NCBI RefSeq assembly: GCF_016860525.1 | Contig: NZ_BNEA01000015.1 | Location: forward strand, 5,666,501 to 5,730,500 | Reading direction: 5' to 3' | Length of the DNA: 64,000 nucleotides | Origin: Streptomyces rubradiris | GTDB lineage: Bacteria > Actinomycetota > Actinomycetes > Streptomycetales > Streptomycetaceae | Part shown: positions 16,138-25,447 of the stretch, in pieces | Layout: every line of letters starts with the position of its first letter | How positions within the stretch are numbered: the first letter of the stretch is position 1 | Made by a program: the position numbers and the translations under genes | Notes under the pieces: generated by a model | Told to the model about the DNA's origin: nothing | The model's input: only the letters and a program-made list of their open reading frames with translations | Databases searched by the model: none

Positions 16138-16968
16138 TCAGCCGCGCTGGATGCCGGAGGTGTCCTGGAGCAGGCCACGACGGCCGTCCTGGGTCTGCGC
16201 GACCAGTGCGGCACCGCGCTGCTCGACGGCCAGGTACCAGGTGCCCGGCGCCAGTTCGGCGATCTGGCCGCCCGAGCCGTCCTCCGCGAACAGCGGACGG
16301 GTCACCGGCACGGCGAACCAGAACGGCGAGAAGTCCGCGGCCGGCGGCTGCGCGGCCGGGGCGCCCTGCGCGGCCGGCTGCGGCTGCTGCCCGTACGGCT
16401 GGCCCGGCTGCGGCTGGGCACCGTAGGGCTGCTGCGGCTGGGCGCCCGGGTAGCCGTAACCACCGGGCGGCTGGGCGCCGTAGGGCTGCGGGGCCGGCGG
16501 CTTCGGGGCCGGGACCAGGGACGCCTGGAGGGCGGGGACGAGCGGGGTGGCGATGGCGGCGGCGGCCATCACCAGGGTGGCGATCAGGGCCAGGATCAGC
16601 CCCGTGCCGGCGTCGGGGGAACGGTCGCCGCCCTCGCCGATGTTGTCCAGACCGCCGATGGGGTCGATGACGTTGCCCAGCGCGCTCCACGCGGCGAAGA
16701 CCGCGAACGCCACGCCGAACGCGCCGAGTTCCAGACCCGCGATCTTGCGGGGCTGCGGCAGGCCGCGGCTGACGACGATGAGCGCCGCGCCGATGATGCC
16801 CGCCAGCACGACGCCGAGCAGGACCGGTCCGCTCTCCCAGAGGTTCGGCAGCTCGACGCTGTCGGGCAGTCCGTCGTACGAGTAGTTGTCGAGGAACGAC
16901 GCGATGAACAGCACCACCGCTGCTCCGATCACCACGCCGTCGCCTCTAGTGAGGGAGCGGATATTCAC
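16138..16968 (-). CDS. four-TM membrane protein with Pro/Gln/Gly-rich tail
   Basis: This 276-residue protein is read from GTG 16968 (AAGGA upstream); upstream in-frame ATG 17055 lacks support. Four membrane helices occupy residues ~10-160 (IGAAVVLFIASF, VLLGVVLAGIIGAALIVV, LGAFGVAFAVFAAWS, LILALIATLVMAAAAI). A cytoplasmic linker of repeating PQPYGAQP/QPGQPYG units follows, then a ~70-residue C-terminal folded domain containing TWYLAVEQRGAALVAQTQDG. This resembles actinobacterial DUF5336-type proteins. A role in the cell envelope is likely but unproven. It lies 83 bases downstream of the amidase gene on the same strand. Confidence 0.75.
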   Translation of the reverse strand: MNIRSLTRGDGVVIGAAVVLFIASFLDNYSYDGLPDSVELPNLWESGPVLLGVVLAGIIGAALIVVSRGLPQPRKIAGLELGAFGVAFAVFAAWSALGNVIDPIGGLDNIGEGGDRSPDAGTGLILALIATLVMAAAAIATPLVPALQASLVPAPKPPAPQPYGAQPPGGYGYPGAQPQQPYGAQPQPGQPYGQQPQPAAQGAPAAQPPAADFSPFWFAVPVTRPLFAEDGSGGQIAELAPGTWYLAVEQRGAALVAQTQDGRRGLLQDTSGIQRG

Positions 16969-17051
16969 TTCAGGTCCTTCGTAGGTCGTCTCGTCGTCGG
17001 TAGACCCTACCGTCCGCCAGAACGGGCTGTCCGGCCGGTTATGGCCGCCGG

Positions 17052-17999
17052 TCACGAAACGCGCAGGAAACTCACGATTCCCTCAGAGATCCCTTGCGCC
17101 GCACGCTGCCGCCAGGTTCCGCTGGTCAGCAGGGCCGCGTCCGTGTCATCGCGCATGTTGCCGCATTCGATGAACACCTTGGGAACCGTTGACAGATTGA
17201 GACCGCCCAGATCCGTCCGCGTGACCAGGCCGGTGCCGTCGCCGACGTAGTTGGCGGGCGGCTCGCCGGTCGCGCGGCGGTAGGTGTCCGCGATCCGTAC
17301 CCCCAGCTCGTGCGAGGGGCCGACGATGGGACGGGTGTCCGCCGCACCGGCGTGCACGGACCCCGGCAGGATGACGTGGAAGCCGTGGTGGCCGGCGGCG
17401 GAGCCGTCGGCGTGCAGCGAGATCGCCGCGTCCGCGTGCGCGGCGTTGCCGAACCGGGCCCGCTCGTCCACGCACGGCCCCCAGGGCGGGCTGTCGCCGT
17501 CGTGGGTCAGCCTCACCGTGGCGCCCTCCCGCTCCAGCAGGTCGCGCAGCCGGTGCGCCAGGTCGAGCGAGAACGACGCCTCCGTATAACCGTCGTTGGT
17601 GGACGTACCGGTGGTGTCGCACTCCTTGGAGTTGGTGCCGATGTCCACCTGGCGGTTGATCTCCGCAGTGTGCCGGAAGTTGCCCGGGTTGTGCCCGGGG
17701 TCGACGACGACGACCTTCCCCCGGAGCGCACCGGAGCCGCCGGAGGGCGCGGAGGGCGAGCCGGACACCTTGCCGTCGTCGCCCCGGGAGGCCGCCGGGG
17801 CGGGGGCGGAGGAGACCGGCCGGGAGGCGGACGTGGCGGCCGTACGCCCTGCGCCGCCCGAACCGCCGTCGCCCAGCGTCTCGTACACCCCCCAGCCGAG
17901 CAGGGCGCCGGGCACCAGCGCGGCGAGCGCCACGGTCAGCGGGCCGCGCCGGGGGCGGCGGGGCTGCGGGGATTCGAATTCCGGGCCTGTGTACGACAC
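17052..17999 (-). CDS. N-acetylmuramoyl-L-alanine amidase (Amidase_3)
   Basis: This protein has about 315 residues from GTG 17999; GTG 18041 is an alternative start that would overlap the upstream gene. A single N-terminal membrane anchor (LTVALAALVPGALLGWGVY) is followed by a Ser/Ala/Gly-rich spacer and the catalytic domain. That domain has zinc ligands in VVVDPGHNPGN, in the TEASFSLDLA region (E) and in AAISLHADGS (H), plus the KVFIECGNM segment with the catalytic Glu. It cleaves the amide between MurNAc and the stem peptide on the outer face of the membrane. The spacer suggests reach into the wall. It may be co-transcribed with the methyltransferase gene just upstream. Confidence 0.9.
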   Translation of the reverse strand: MSYTGPEFESPQPRRPRRGPLTVALAALVPGALLGWGVYETLGDGGSGGAGRTAATSASRPVSSAPAPAASRGDDGKVSGSPSAPSGGSGALRGKVVVVDPGHNPGNFRHTAEINRQVDIGTNSKECDTTGTSTNDGYTEASFSLDLAHRLRDLLEREGATVRLTHDGDSPPWGPCVDERARFGNAAHADAAISLHADGSAAGHHGFHVILPGSVHAGAADTRPIVGPSHELGVRIADTYRRATGEPPANYVGDGTGLVTRTDLGGLNLSTVPKVFIECGNMRDDTDAALLTSGTWRQRAAQGISEGIVSFLRVS

Positions 18000-18021
18000 G
18001 TCTGCGACTCTAACCGGGGCC

Positions 18022-18708
<687 letters not shown>

Positions 18709-18788
18709 TTATGCTGCCGCACGGCCGGCCGGGTGGGGGACAGGGGGTACGGTCGGCGGAACACCGGTGTGGCGAGGGGGGACCGAAC

Positions 18789-19112
18789 ATGCCTGACACC
18801 ACGTCCGCGGACGTGTTCTCCGGCCGCGTGCTCGAGTGGCACGGCGAGGAGGGCTGGGGAGTTCTCGCTTCCGACGCCCTCCCGGACAGGGTGTGGGCGC
18901 ATTTTTCGGCCATCCGGGCCGAGGGCTATCGGGAGCTCACCGCCGGCCAGTCCGTCACCTTCTCCGCCGAGCGGGCCGAACAGGACGGGTACCGCCGGCG
19001 CGCCGTGTCCGTGTGGCCCGGAGCCGGAGCCGGAGCCGGAGCGCGACGCTCGACCGACGACAGCGGGCGGCCCGGCTATTCGTCCGAGCTGGACATCAGG
19101 TTCGATTCCTGA
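18789..19112 (+). CDS. cold-shock-domain protein
   Basis: This 107-residue protein is read from ATG 18789 (GAGGGGGG upstream). Residues ~10-72 form an OB-fold cold-shock domain, with GRVLEWHGEEGWGVLASD in place of the usual RNP1 region, then VWAHFSAI and VTFSAERAEQDGYRRRAVSV. It is diverged from CspA: the canonical KGFGFI is replaced by EGWGVL. A low-complexity GAGAGAGA stretch and a short acidic tail follow. It probably binds single-stranded nucleic acid. It stands alone and ends at a strong shared terminator. Confidence 0.8.
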   Translation: MPDTTSADVFSGRVLEWHGEEGWGVLASDALPDRVWAHFSAIRAEGYRELTAGQSVTFSAERAEQDGYRRRAVSVWPGAGAGAGARRSTDDSGRPGYSSELDIRFDS

Positions 19113-19120
19113 CGCGCCTC

Positions 19121-19149
19121 ACCGGCCGGGCGGCGAATGCCCGGCCGGT
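19121..19149. terminator. bidirectional terminator hairpin
   Basis: An 11-bp perfect stem, ACCGGCCGGGC (19121-19131) with GCCCGGCCGGT (19139-19149), has a 7-base loop. It lies between the convergent cold-shock gene and the MFS gene. Confidence 0.8.
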
Positions 19150-19170
19150 CCAAGCGATCGCCCTGCCGCG

Positions 19171-20916
19171 CTAGGCGCTCACCGTCTCCCCCGGCAGTGA
19201 CAGGTCCAGGTCGACGGTCCGCTCCTCCCCGGAATGCGTCGCGGAAGAGGCGAGCGGTCCGTGGCCGGATGCCTTCGCGGCGAGGACGTACGCGCCCTGT
19301 GCCGGCACGGCCAGCGCGTACCGGCCCTCCTCGTCGGAGACGGTCGCCCCCGCCTGCCGCCCCCGCCGGTCGATCAGCGTGACCTTCGCCCGGGCCACCG
19401 GAGCGCCGTCGGCGCCCAGCACCCGTCCCCGGAAGCCCCGCAGCACCTCCTCGGCCCGCTCCAGCGCGGCGTCCTCCTCGCTGCTGGCCCGCAGCTGCGG
19501 GTGCCGCTGGGCCGGCCGCGGGCTCTTCGGCAGGAAGAGCGCCAGCAGCAGACCGACGGCCACCGCCGCCGTGGCGATCAGGAAGGACACCCGGAACCCG
19601 TGCATGGTCGGTATCGCGACCCCGCCGACGTCGTTCGCGGTGTTGGCCAGCACCATGCCGACGACGGCGCTCGACACCGACGTGCCGATGGACCGCATCA
19701 GCGTGTTCAGCCCGTTGGCGGCACCGGTCTCGGACGCCGGGACCGCGCCCACGATCAGCGCGGGCAGCGAGGAGTAGGCGAGACCGATGCCCGCGCCGAG
19801 GACCACGGACGTGACGATCGTCTGCCAGGCCGCGTTCATCAGGCCGAGCCCGCCGCCGTAGCCGATCGCGATGATCAGCAGGCCGGTGATCAGGGTGACC
19901 TTGGGGCCGTAGCGGGCGGACAGCCGCGCGTACACCGGCGCGGTGAACATCATCGTCAGGCCCAGCGGGGCCACGCACAGGCCCGCGACGACCATCGACT
20001 GGCCGAGGCCGTACCCGGTCGCGGTGGGCAGCTGGAGCAGCTGGGGCAGGACGAGCGAGACGACGTAGAACGCGACGCCGACCATGATCGACGCGAGGTT
20101 GGTGAACAGCACCGCCGGACGGGCGGTGGTGCGCAGGTCGACCAGCGGCGCCTGGACGCGCAGCTCGTACAGGCCCCACAGGACCAGGACGACGACGGCC
20201 GCGGCGAACAGGCCGAGCGTGGTGCCCGAGGACCAGCCCCAGTCGCTGCCCTTGGTGATGGGCAGCAAAAGCAGCACCAGACCGGTGGACAGACCCAGCG
20301 CGCCGGCCAGGTCGAAGGAACCCTGAGCGCGCATCGGGGACTCGGGCACGGCCAGGAGGGTGAGCAGGATGGCGAGCACGCCGAGGCCGGCCGCGCCGTA
20401 GAACAGCGCGTGCCAGTTCGTGTGCTGGGCGACCAGGGCCGCGGCGGGCAGCGCGAGGCCGCCGCCGACGCCGATCGAGGAGCTCATCAGGGCCATCGCC
20501 GAGCCGAGCCGCTCGCGCGGCAGCATGTCCCGCATCAGGCCGATGCCCAGCGGGATCGCGCCCATGGCGAAGCCCTGGAGGGTACGGCCGACGATCATGG
20601 TGATCAGCTCGCTGGTGAACGCGCTGACCAGGGCGCCGATCACCATCACGGACAGGCTCAGGACGAGCATCCGGCGCTTGCCGTAGAGGTCGCCGAGCCG
20701 GCCCATGATCGGGGTGGCCACGGCGCCGGAGAGCAGGGTGGAGGTGAGGACCCAGGTGGCGTCGCTGGGAGCGGTGTCCAGCAGCTGCGGCAGGTCCTTG
20801 ATGACCGGCACGAGCAGCGTCTGCATCACCGCGACGACGATGCCCGCGAACGCGAGCACCGGGACCACCGCGCCGCCCGCTTGCCGGGTGGGCTGGTCGG
20901 TCGTCGTGTCTGTCAT
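19171..20916 (-). CDS. DHA2-type MFS drug exporter fused to a carboxypeptidase-regulatory-like domain
   Basis: This protein has about 581 residues from ATG 20916 (GGAAGG upstream). Residues 15-470 contain about 14 membrane helices with the MFS motif A as GRLGDLYGKRRMLVLS and a motif-C-like GGGLALPAAALVAQH, which is the proton-antiport drug-exporter layout. The last ~95 residues form a separate beta domain (FRGRVLGADGAPVARAKVTL, GATVSDEEGRYAL, GAYVLAAKASGH) of the carboxypeptidase-regulatory / transthyretin-like fold, tethered by a charged linker. The tail may sense or bind ligand on the cytoplasmic side (inference). A short inverted repeat lies upstream, but no dedicated regulator gene is adjacent. 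Confidence 0.88.
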   Translation of the reverse strand: MTDTTTDQPTRQAGGAVVPVLAFAGIVVAVMQTLLVPVIKDLPQLLDTAPSDATWVLTSTLLSGAVATPIMGRLGDLYGKRRMLVLSLSVMVIGALVSAFTSELITMIVGRTLQGFAMGAIPLGIGLMRDMLPRERLGSAMALMSSSIGVGGGLALPAAALVAQHTNWHALFYGAAGLGVLAILLTLLAVPESPMRAQGSFDLAGALGLSTGLVLLLLPITKGSDWGWSSGTTLGLFAAAVVVLVLWGLYELRVQAPLVDLRTTARPAVLFTNLASIMVGVAFYVVSLVLPQLLQLPTATGYGLGQSMVVAGLCVAPLGLTMMFTAPVYARLSARYGPKVTLITGLLIIAIGYGGGLGLMNAAWQTIVTSVVLGAGIGLAYSSLPALIVGAVPASETGAANGLNTLMRSIGTSVSSAVVGMVLANTANDVGGVAIPTMHGFRVSFLIATAAVAVGLLLALFLPKSPRPAQRHPQLRASSEEDAALERAEEVLRGFRGRVLGADGAPVARAKVTLIDRRGRQAGATVSDEEGRYALAVPAQGAYVLAAKASGHGPLASSATHSGEERTVDLDLSLPGETVSA

Positions 20917-20968
20917 GGAGTGAGGCCTTCCACGCGTCATAAGTGCCAGGTAAACCTCGTATGCACAG

Positions 20969-20984
20969 GCAACTATTCCGTTGC
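20969..20984. promoter_or_regulatory. inverted repeat GCAAC-N6-GTTGC upstream of the MFS gene
   Basis: A perfect 5-bp inverted repeat with a 6-base spacer lies 53-68 bases before the MFS start in an A/T-rich stretch. That position suits a repressor site. It is short enough to be chance. Confidence 0.3.
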
Positions 20985-21072
20985 TTCGGGCCTCTAACGA
21001 AGTCTTGACCGATCCATGGGTTTCTGGCTCACCGTCAGGTATGTGCATGCGTCGGGAGCCGCGCCCACGGCC

Positions 21073-21714
21073 TCACAGCCAGCCCTGCTGCCGGGCCTCG
21101 CGCAGCGCCTCGGTCCGGTTGCGGGTGCCGGTCTTGCCGATCGCGGAGGAGAGGTAGTTGCGGATGGTGGACTCGGACAGCCTCAGCCGGGTGGCGATAT
21201 CGGCGACGGTCGCCCCGTCCGCGGACGCCTTCAGCACCTCGCACTCCCGAGGGGTCAGCGGATTGGGCCCGGCGCTGAGCGCGGCGGCGGCCAGTACGGG
21301 ATCCACCACGGTCTCTCCGGCGAGCACCCGCCGGATCGCCGCGGCCAGCTCCTCCACCGGCCCGTCCTTGACGAGGAAACCGGCGGCACCGGCCTCCATG
21401 GCCCGGCGCAGGTATCCGGGCCGGCCGAAGGTGGTCAGGATCAGCACCCGGCACCCGGGCGCCCGCGTCCGCAGCTCGGCCGCCGCGTCCAGCCCGCTCG
21501 TCCCGGGCAGCTCGATGTCCAGCAGGGCCACGTCCGCGCGCCGCGCGAGCACGGTGTCCACGATCCCGTCGCCCGAGCCCAGCTCGGCCACGACCTCGAT
21601 GTCCTCCTCCATCCCGAGCAACAGGGCGAGCGCGCCGCGCATCATCCCCTGATCCTCGGCGAGCAACACCCGGATGGGGGCGGCCGAGCGCTGCTTCCCG
21701 GGCGTGTCACTCAT
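21073..21714 (-). CDS. NarL/LuxR-type response regulator (DesR-like)
   Basis: This is a 213-residue protein with ATG at 21714. The receiver domain has the acidic pocket in VLLAEDQGMMR, phospho-acceptor D66 in VALLDIELPG, and conserved Thr and Lys in LILTTFGRPGYL and AAGFLVKDGP. The C-terminal LuxR HTH (residues ~150-205) begins NPLTPRECEVLKASADG and includes ESTIRNYLSSAIGKT. It lies 55 bases downstream of a cognate histidine kinase on the same strand. The pair resembles DesK/DesR systems for membrane-state or drug sensing. A plausible but unproven target is the MFS gene just downstream on the same strand. Confidence 0.92.
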   Translation of the reverse strand: MSDTPGKQRSAAPIRVLLAEDQGMMRGALALLLGMEEDIEVVAELGSGDGIVDTVLARRADVALLDIELPGTSGLDAAAELRTRAPGCRVLILTTFGRPGYLRRAMEAGAAGFLVKDGPVEELAAAIRRVLAGETVVDPVLAAAALSAGPNPLTPRECEVLKASADGATVADIATRLRLSESTIRNYLSSAIGKTGTRNRTEALREARQQGWL

Positions 21715-21769
21715 GGGGCCAGAGTACGGCGGGCGCGGACGGGGGCCCGCCTGGCCCCGGCCCCGGGCG

Positions 21770-23089
21770 TCACCCCGTGTGCGTCAACTCGTCGGCGCCG
21801 ACGGGCAGGACGGCCGTGACCGTGAAGCCGCCGCGCGGCGCGGGACCGGCCGTCAGGGAACCGCCCGCCGCCGCGAGCCGCTCGGTCAGCCCCTTCAGCC
21901 CGGTACCGCCGACGACCCCGCGCAGGGGAGCGCGCCCGTCTTCGGAGAAGCTCGTGGACGTGTCCGTACCCGCACCGCCGGGGGCGTCCCCGCCCCCGCC
22001 CCCAAAGGGGCCCGTGCCGTTGTCCGTCACTGTCAGGCGTACCCGTTCGGCGGCCGACTCGACGGTGATCTCGCAGCGGGTGGCGTCGCTGTGGCGGACG
22101 ACGTTGGTGACCGCCTCGCGGACCACCCAGCCGAGCAGTGCCTCGGTCTCCGGGGCGAGCGGTGTGCCCAGCTGGCGGACCACCGGCCGTACGCTCGCCG
22201 CGGACAGCGCCGACCGGGCCCGGGTCAGCTCGGTGGCGAGGCTGCCCTCGCGGTAGCCGGTCACCGCCTCCCGTATCTCGGTGAGCGCCTGCCGGCCCAC
22301 CGTCTCGATGTCCGCGACCTGCGCCAGCGCCGCGTCCAGGTCGCGGGAGGCCAGCCGGCGGGCCGCCTCCGACTTCACCACGACCACGGAAAGCGTGTGC
22401 CCGAGCAGGTCGTGCAGATCCCGGGAGAAGCGCAGCCGCTCCTTCTCCACCGCGCGCCGCGCCAGTTCCTCGCGGGCGGCCCGCAGTTCCCGTACCGCCT
22501 CGGACAGGCCGAGGATCGCGGCGGTCACCATGCTGGACAGGAACGTGGCGTAGGCCATGCCGGTCGCCTCGTCCCAGCCGGCCCGCAGCCAGCAGATCGC
22601 CCCCGCGTACAGGGTGAGCAGCAACCCGGCCCGGCCCACCCACGGCCCGCGCAGGGTGGCCCCGGTGGCCAGGCCCAGCAGCGGGAAGAACATCAGCCAG
22701 TTGCCGCCGTAGCCGAGGGCGAGTCCCGTGGTGACCAGGAAGAGCAGTCCCAGGGCCACCCGGTTGGACACCGACTCCCGCTTGGCCCGGTCGAACGCGC
22801 GGAAGGTGACATGGACGTAGAGGGAGTTGAAGGCCAGCAGGCCCAGGACGCCGATCCAGGGGTTCGGCGTCTCCCCCTGGAGCACATTGGAGAAGGCGCC
22901 CATGCCCAGCAGCAGCCAGGGCAGCAGGGAGAAACCGGTGGGCGGCGGGCCCGGATGGCCGATGCCGGACTTCCCCTCCGCCCGCCGGGCTTGTCGCGCG
23001 GTCCGGGCGCACGCGCGCCGCGCCCGCCACCGGTCCATCGCCTTCTGCCGGGCCGCCCGCCGGTCCCGTGGTCCGCGCCACCCCGTCAT
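21770..23089 (-). CDS. DesK-like sensor histidine kinase
   Basis: This protein has 439 residues from ATG 23089; upstream in-frame ATG 23230 overlaps the promoter region and lacks a site. A basic N-terminus is followed by about six membrane helices (LLPWLLLGMGAF, VLGLLAFNSLYV, VALGLLFLVTTGLALGYG, and others), then a HisKA_3 dimerisation helix with phospho-acceptor H226 in RFSRDLHDLLGHTLSV. The HATPase domain has the N box REAVTNVVRHSDA, the G1 box TDNGTGPFG and the G2 box GTGLKGLTERLAAAGG. A Gly/Asp-rich insert (GGGGGDAPGGAGT) extends the ATP lid. It is the partner of the response regulator at 21073. Confidence 0.92.
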   Translation of the reverse strand: MTGWRGPRDRRAARQKAMDRWRARRACARTARQARRAEGKSGIGHPGPPPTGFSLLPWLLLGMGAFSNVLQGETPNPWIGVLGLLAFNSLYVHVTFRAFDRAKRESVSNRVALGLLFLVTTGLALGYGGNWLMFFPLLGLATGATLRGPWVGRAGLLLTLYAGAICWLRAGWDEATGMAYATFLSSMVTAAILGLSEAVRELRAAREELARRAVEKERLRFSRDLHDLLGHTLSVVVVKSEAARRLASRDLDAALAQVADIETVGRQALTEIREAVTGYREGSLATELTRARSALSAASVRPVVRQLGTPLAPETEALLGWVVREAVTNVVRHSDATRCEITVESAAERVRLTVTDNGTGPFGGGGGDAPGGAGTDTSTSFSEDGRAPLRGVVGGTGLKGLTERLAAAGGSLTAGPAPRGGFTVTAVLPVGADELTHTG

Positions 23090-23298
23090 CTCCGTGTCCC
23101 CCAGATCGAATGGTCCTCGCCGTACGGCGTCAGGCCGCACAGCGTATGGAGCGAACGTAAGGAACCGGACGCCTCCTTCGGCAGATACGGAGGTACGGAA
23201 ACGAGCGGTACGAATGTCACGGTCCGGCACGCCCGGCTGACGCGGCGTCAGGAGCCTTCACAACTGGGGAGCGCTCGGCTATACAGAGGGCGCCGGAC

Positions 23299-23312
23299 TG
23301 GAACGCGTTCTA
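23299..23312. promoter_or_regulatory. KstR-type box upstream of the hydratase/ADH/SDR operon
   Basis: TGGAACGCGTTCTA fits TNNAACNNGTTNNA at every fixed position, with a fully palindromic AACGCGTT core. It lies 114-127 bases before the MaoC hydratase start and in the divergent region with the histidine kinase. It is the second such match in the window and is best explained as a site for the KstR-like protein encoded at 9751-10374. Confidence 0.65.
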
Positions 23313-23425
23313 GATCGGCTCGTGGCGGCCCCGGTGCGGCCGACGGTGCGGACGTCCGCGCCGGGGTCTTCCGTCACGACCGCCACCACCATCGCCACGA
23401 CCGCCTCCACCGCTTCAGGAGCCCC

Positions 23426-24283
23426 ATGCCCATCGACGCAGCGCAGGCCCTCGCGGCCGCACCCCGGACCGGCGAGATCACCTGGGACCACAAGGACGTA
23501 CAGCTCTACCACCTCGGCATCGGCGCCGGACACCCCGCCACCGACCCCGACGAGCTGCGCTACACCCTGGAGTCCCGGCTGCGCGTCCTGCCGAGCTTCG
23601 CCACCGTCGCGGGCAACGGCTCGCCCGGTGTGATCAGCGGGCTGTCCATGCCGGGGATCGACGTCGACCTGGCACGCGTCCTGCACGGCGGGCAGAGCAT
23701 CGAGGTCCACCGCCCCCTCCCGGTACGGGGCACCGCCACCGCCACCGGCCGGATCGCCGCCGTCCACGACAAGGGCACCGCCGCCGTCCTGGTCATGCGC
23801 ACCGAGGTCGCCGACGCCGACGGCCCGCTGTGGACCAGCGACGCCCGGATCTTCGTCCGCGGCGAGGGCGGCTGGGGCGGCGACCGCGGCCCCTCCGGCC
23901 GGCTCGACCCGCCCGCCGGTGACCCCGACCGGACCGTCGAGCGCCCGATCCGCGAGGACCAGGCCCTGCTCTACCGCCTCAGCGGCGACTGGAACCCGCT
24001 GCACGCCGACCCCGACTTCGCCAAGCGCGCCGGATTCGACCGGCCCATCCTGCACGGGCTGTGCACCTACGGCATGACGCTCAAGGCGGTCGTGGACACG
24101 CTGCTCGACGGGGACGTGACCCGCGTGCGTGGTTACCACACCCGGTTCGCCGGAGTCGTGTTCCCGGGCGAGACCCTGCGCATCCGGATGTGGCGGGAGG
24201 AGAGCCGGGTGCGGGCGGAGGCCGGCGCCGTGGAGCGGGACGACGCGCCGGTGCTCGCCGACACGGTCGTGGAGCACTCCTGA
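23426..24283 (+). CDS. MaoC-type double hot-dog enoyl-CoA hydratase
   Basis: This protein has 285 residues from ATG 23426 (AGGAG upstream). The N-terminal half is a degenerate hot-dog (YHLGIGAGHPATDPDELRYT). The C-terminal half carries the hydratase-2 signature, YRLSGDWNPLHADPDFAKRA then GFDRPILHGLCTYG, with the catalytic Asp and His of (R)-specific enoyl-CoA hydratases. This matches the 17-beta-HSD type 4-like hydratase (Hsd4B) of mycobacterial steroid side-chain degradation. It leads an apparent operon with an alcohol dehydrogenase and an Hsd4A-like SDR, and a KstR-type box lies upstream, consistent with CoA-ester beta-oxidation of a sterol-like or branched acyl chain. Confidence 0.88.
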   Translation: MPIDAAQALAAAPRTGEITWDHKDVQLYHLGIGAGHPATDPDELRYTLESRLRVLPSFATVAGNGSPGVISGLSMPGIDVDLARVLHGGQSIEVHRPLPVRGTATATGRIAAVHDKGTAAVLVMRTEVADADGPLWTSDARIFVRGEGGWGGDRGPSGRLDPPAGDPDRTVERPIREDQALLYRLSGDWNPLHADPDFAKRAGFDRPILHGLCTYGMTLKAVVDTLLDGDVTRVRGYHTRFAGVVFPGETLRIRMWREESRVRAEAGAVERDDAPVLADTVVEHS

Positions 24284-24358
24284 GCGGTGTCACTCCCGGA
24301 AAGCCGCAAGAAGCCGTCGTTTCCGCACGCCTGAGCAGCCAGTGAGGGGAGCCGCAGC

Positions 24359-25435
24359 ATGCGCGCCGCCGTACTGCACGAGATCGGCCGGGAGAAGCTG
24401 GAGGTCCTCGACGACGTCGAGGCGGTGGGCTTCGGCCCCGGCAAGGTCAGGATCCGGGTGCGCGCCACCGGCCTGTGCCACTCGGACCTGTCCGCGATGA
24501 ACGGGGTGCTGCCCCAGCCGGCCCCCTTCGTGCCCGGCCACGAGGGCGCCGGGGAGATCGTGGACGTGGGTGACGGGGTGGCGCACCTGAAGCCCGGCGA
24601 CCGGGTGCTGCTGTGCTGGCTGCCGGCCTGCGGGAGCTGCCCGGCCTGCAGACGCGGGCAGACCCAGCTGTGTCTGGCCGGGTTCATGAACGCGGGCACC
24701 CCCAACTTCCGCCGCTCCGGCGGCGACGTCTTCGGCTTCGCGGGCACCGGCACCTTCGCCGAGGAGGTCGTGGTCGACGCCGGCTGCGCGGTGCCCATCC
24801 CCGAGGACGTGCCCTTCGACATCGCCGCGCTGATCGGCTGCGGGGTGACGACCGGACTCGGCGCCGCCCTCAACACCGCCGATGTGACGGCCGGTTCGTC
24901 GGTCGCCGTCATCGGATGCGGAGGCGTGGGCATCTCCGTCGTCCAGGGGGCGCGGCTGAAGGGCGCCGCCGAGATCGTCGCCGTGGACCCGGTCGCCTCC
25001 CGGCGGGAGTCCGCCCTCCGCTTCGGCGCCACCCGGGCCGTCGCACCGGAGGAACTCGCCGACGCCAAGCAGCGGATCACCGGCGGCGAGGGCTTCGACT
25101 ACGTCTTCGAGGTCGTCGGGAAGTCCGCCACCGCCCGCACCGCCTACGAGACCACCCGGCGCGGCGGCACCCTCGTCGTGGTCGGCGCCGGCGCCCTGGA
25201 CGACCACCTCCGGCTGAACATGTTCGAGCTGTTCTTCGACGAGAAGCGCATCCTGCCGTCCCTGTACGGCGGCGGGGACGTGCTGCGCTCCTACGAGCGC
25301 GCGATCGCCCTGTGGCGGGCCGGCCGCGTCGACCTGGCCGGCCTGATCACCCACCGGGTGCCGCTCACCGGGATCAACGAGGCGCTGGACCAGATGCGCA
25401 CCGGCACCGCCCTGCGCACCTGCATCGAGATCTGA
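24359..25435 (+). CDS. zinc-dependent alcohol dehydrogenase (class III-like MDR)
   Basis: This 358-residue protein starts at ATG 24359 (GAGGGGAG upstream). Catalytic zinc ligands are the Cys in ATGLCHSDL and the His in GHEGAGEIVDVG. The structural zinc loop CGSCPACRRGQTQLC has all four cysteines, and the NAD site is VAVIGCGGVGISVVQGA. Family members oxidise primary alcohols or S-hydroxymethyl-type adducts. The surrounding genes suggest a side-chain alcohol or related intermediate. It lies between the MaoC hydratase and the SDR, 75 and 12 bases from its neighbours. Confidence 0.9.
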   Translation: MRAAVLHEIGREKLEVLDDVEAVGFGPGKVRIRVRATGLCHSDLSAMNGVLPQPAPFVPGHEGAGEIVDVGDGVAHLKPGDRVLLCWLPACGSCPACRRGQTQLCLAGFMNAGTPNFRRSGGDVFGFAGTGTFAEEVVVDAGCAVPIPEDVPFDIAALIGCGVTTGLGAALNTADVTAGSSVAVIGCGGVGISVVQGARLKGAAEIVAVDPVASRRESALRFGATRAVAPEELADAKQRITGGEGFDYVFEVVGKSATARTAYETTRRGGTLVVVGAGALDDHLRLNMFELFFDEKRILPSLYGGGDVLRSYERAIALWRAGRVDLAGLITHRVPLTGINEALDQMRTGTALRTCIEI

Positions 25436-25447
25436 GGAAGCCGGGCC

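Noticed and set aside
14382..16670. A 762-codon + strand frame spanning the lipoprotein and LLM genes
   Set aside because: It crosses two well-supported genes and a 16-bp terminator, and its translation is Arg/Pro/Gly-rich without recognisable folds.
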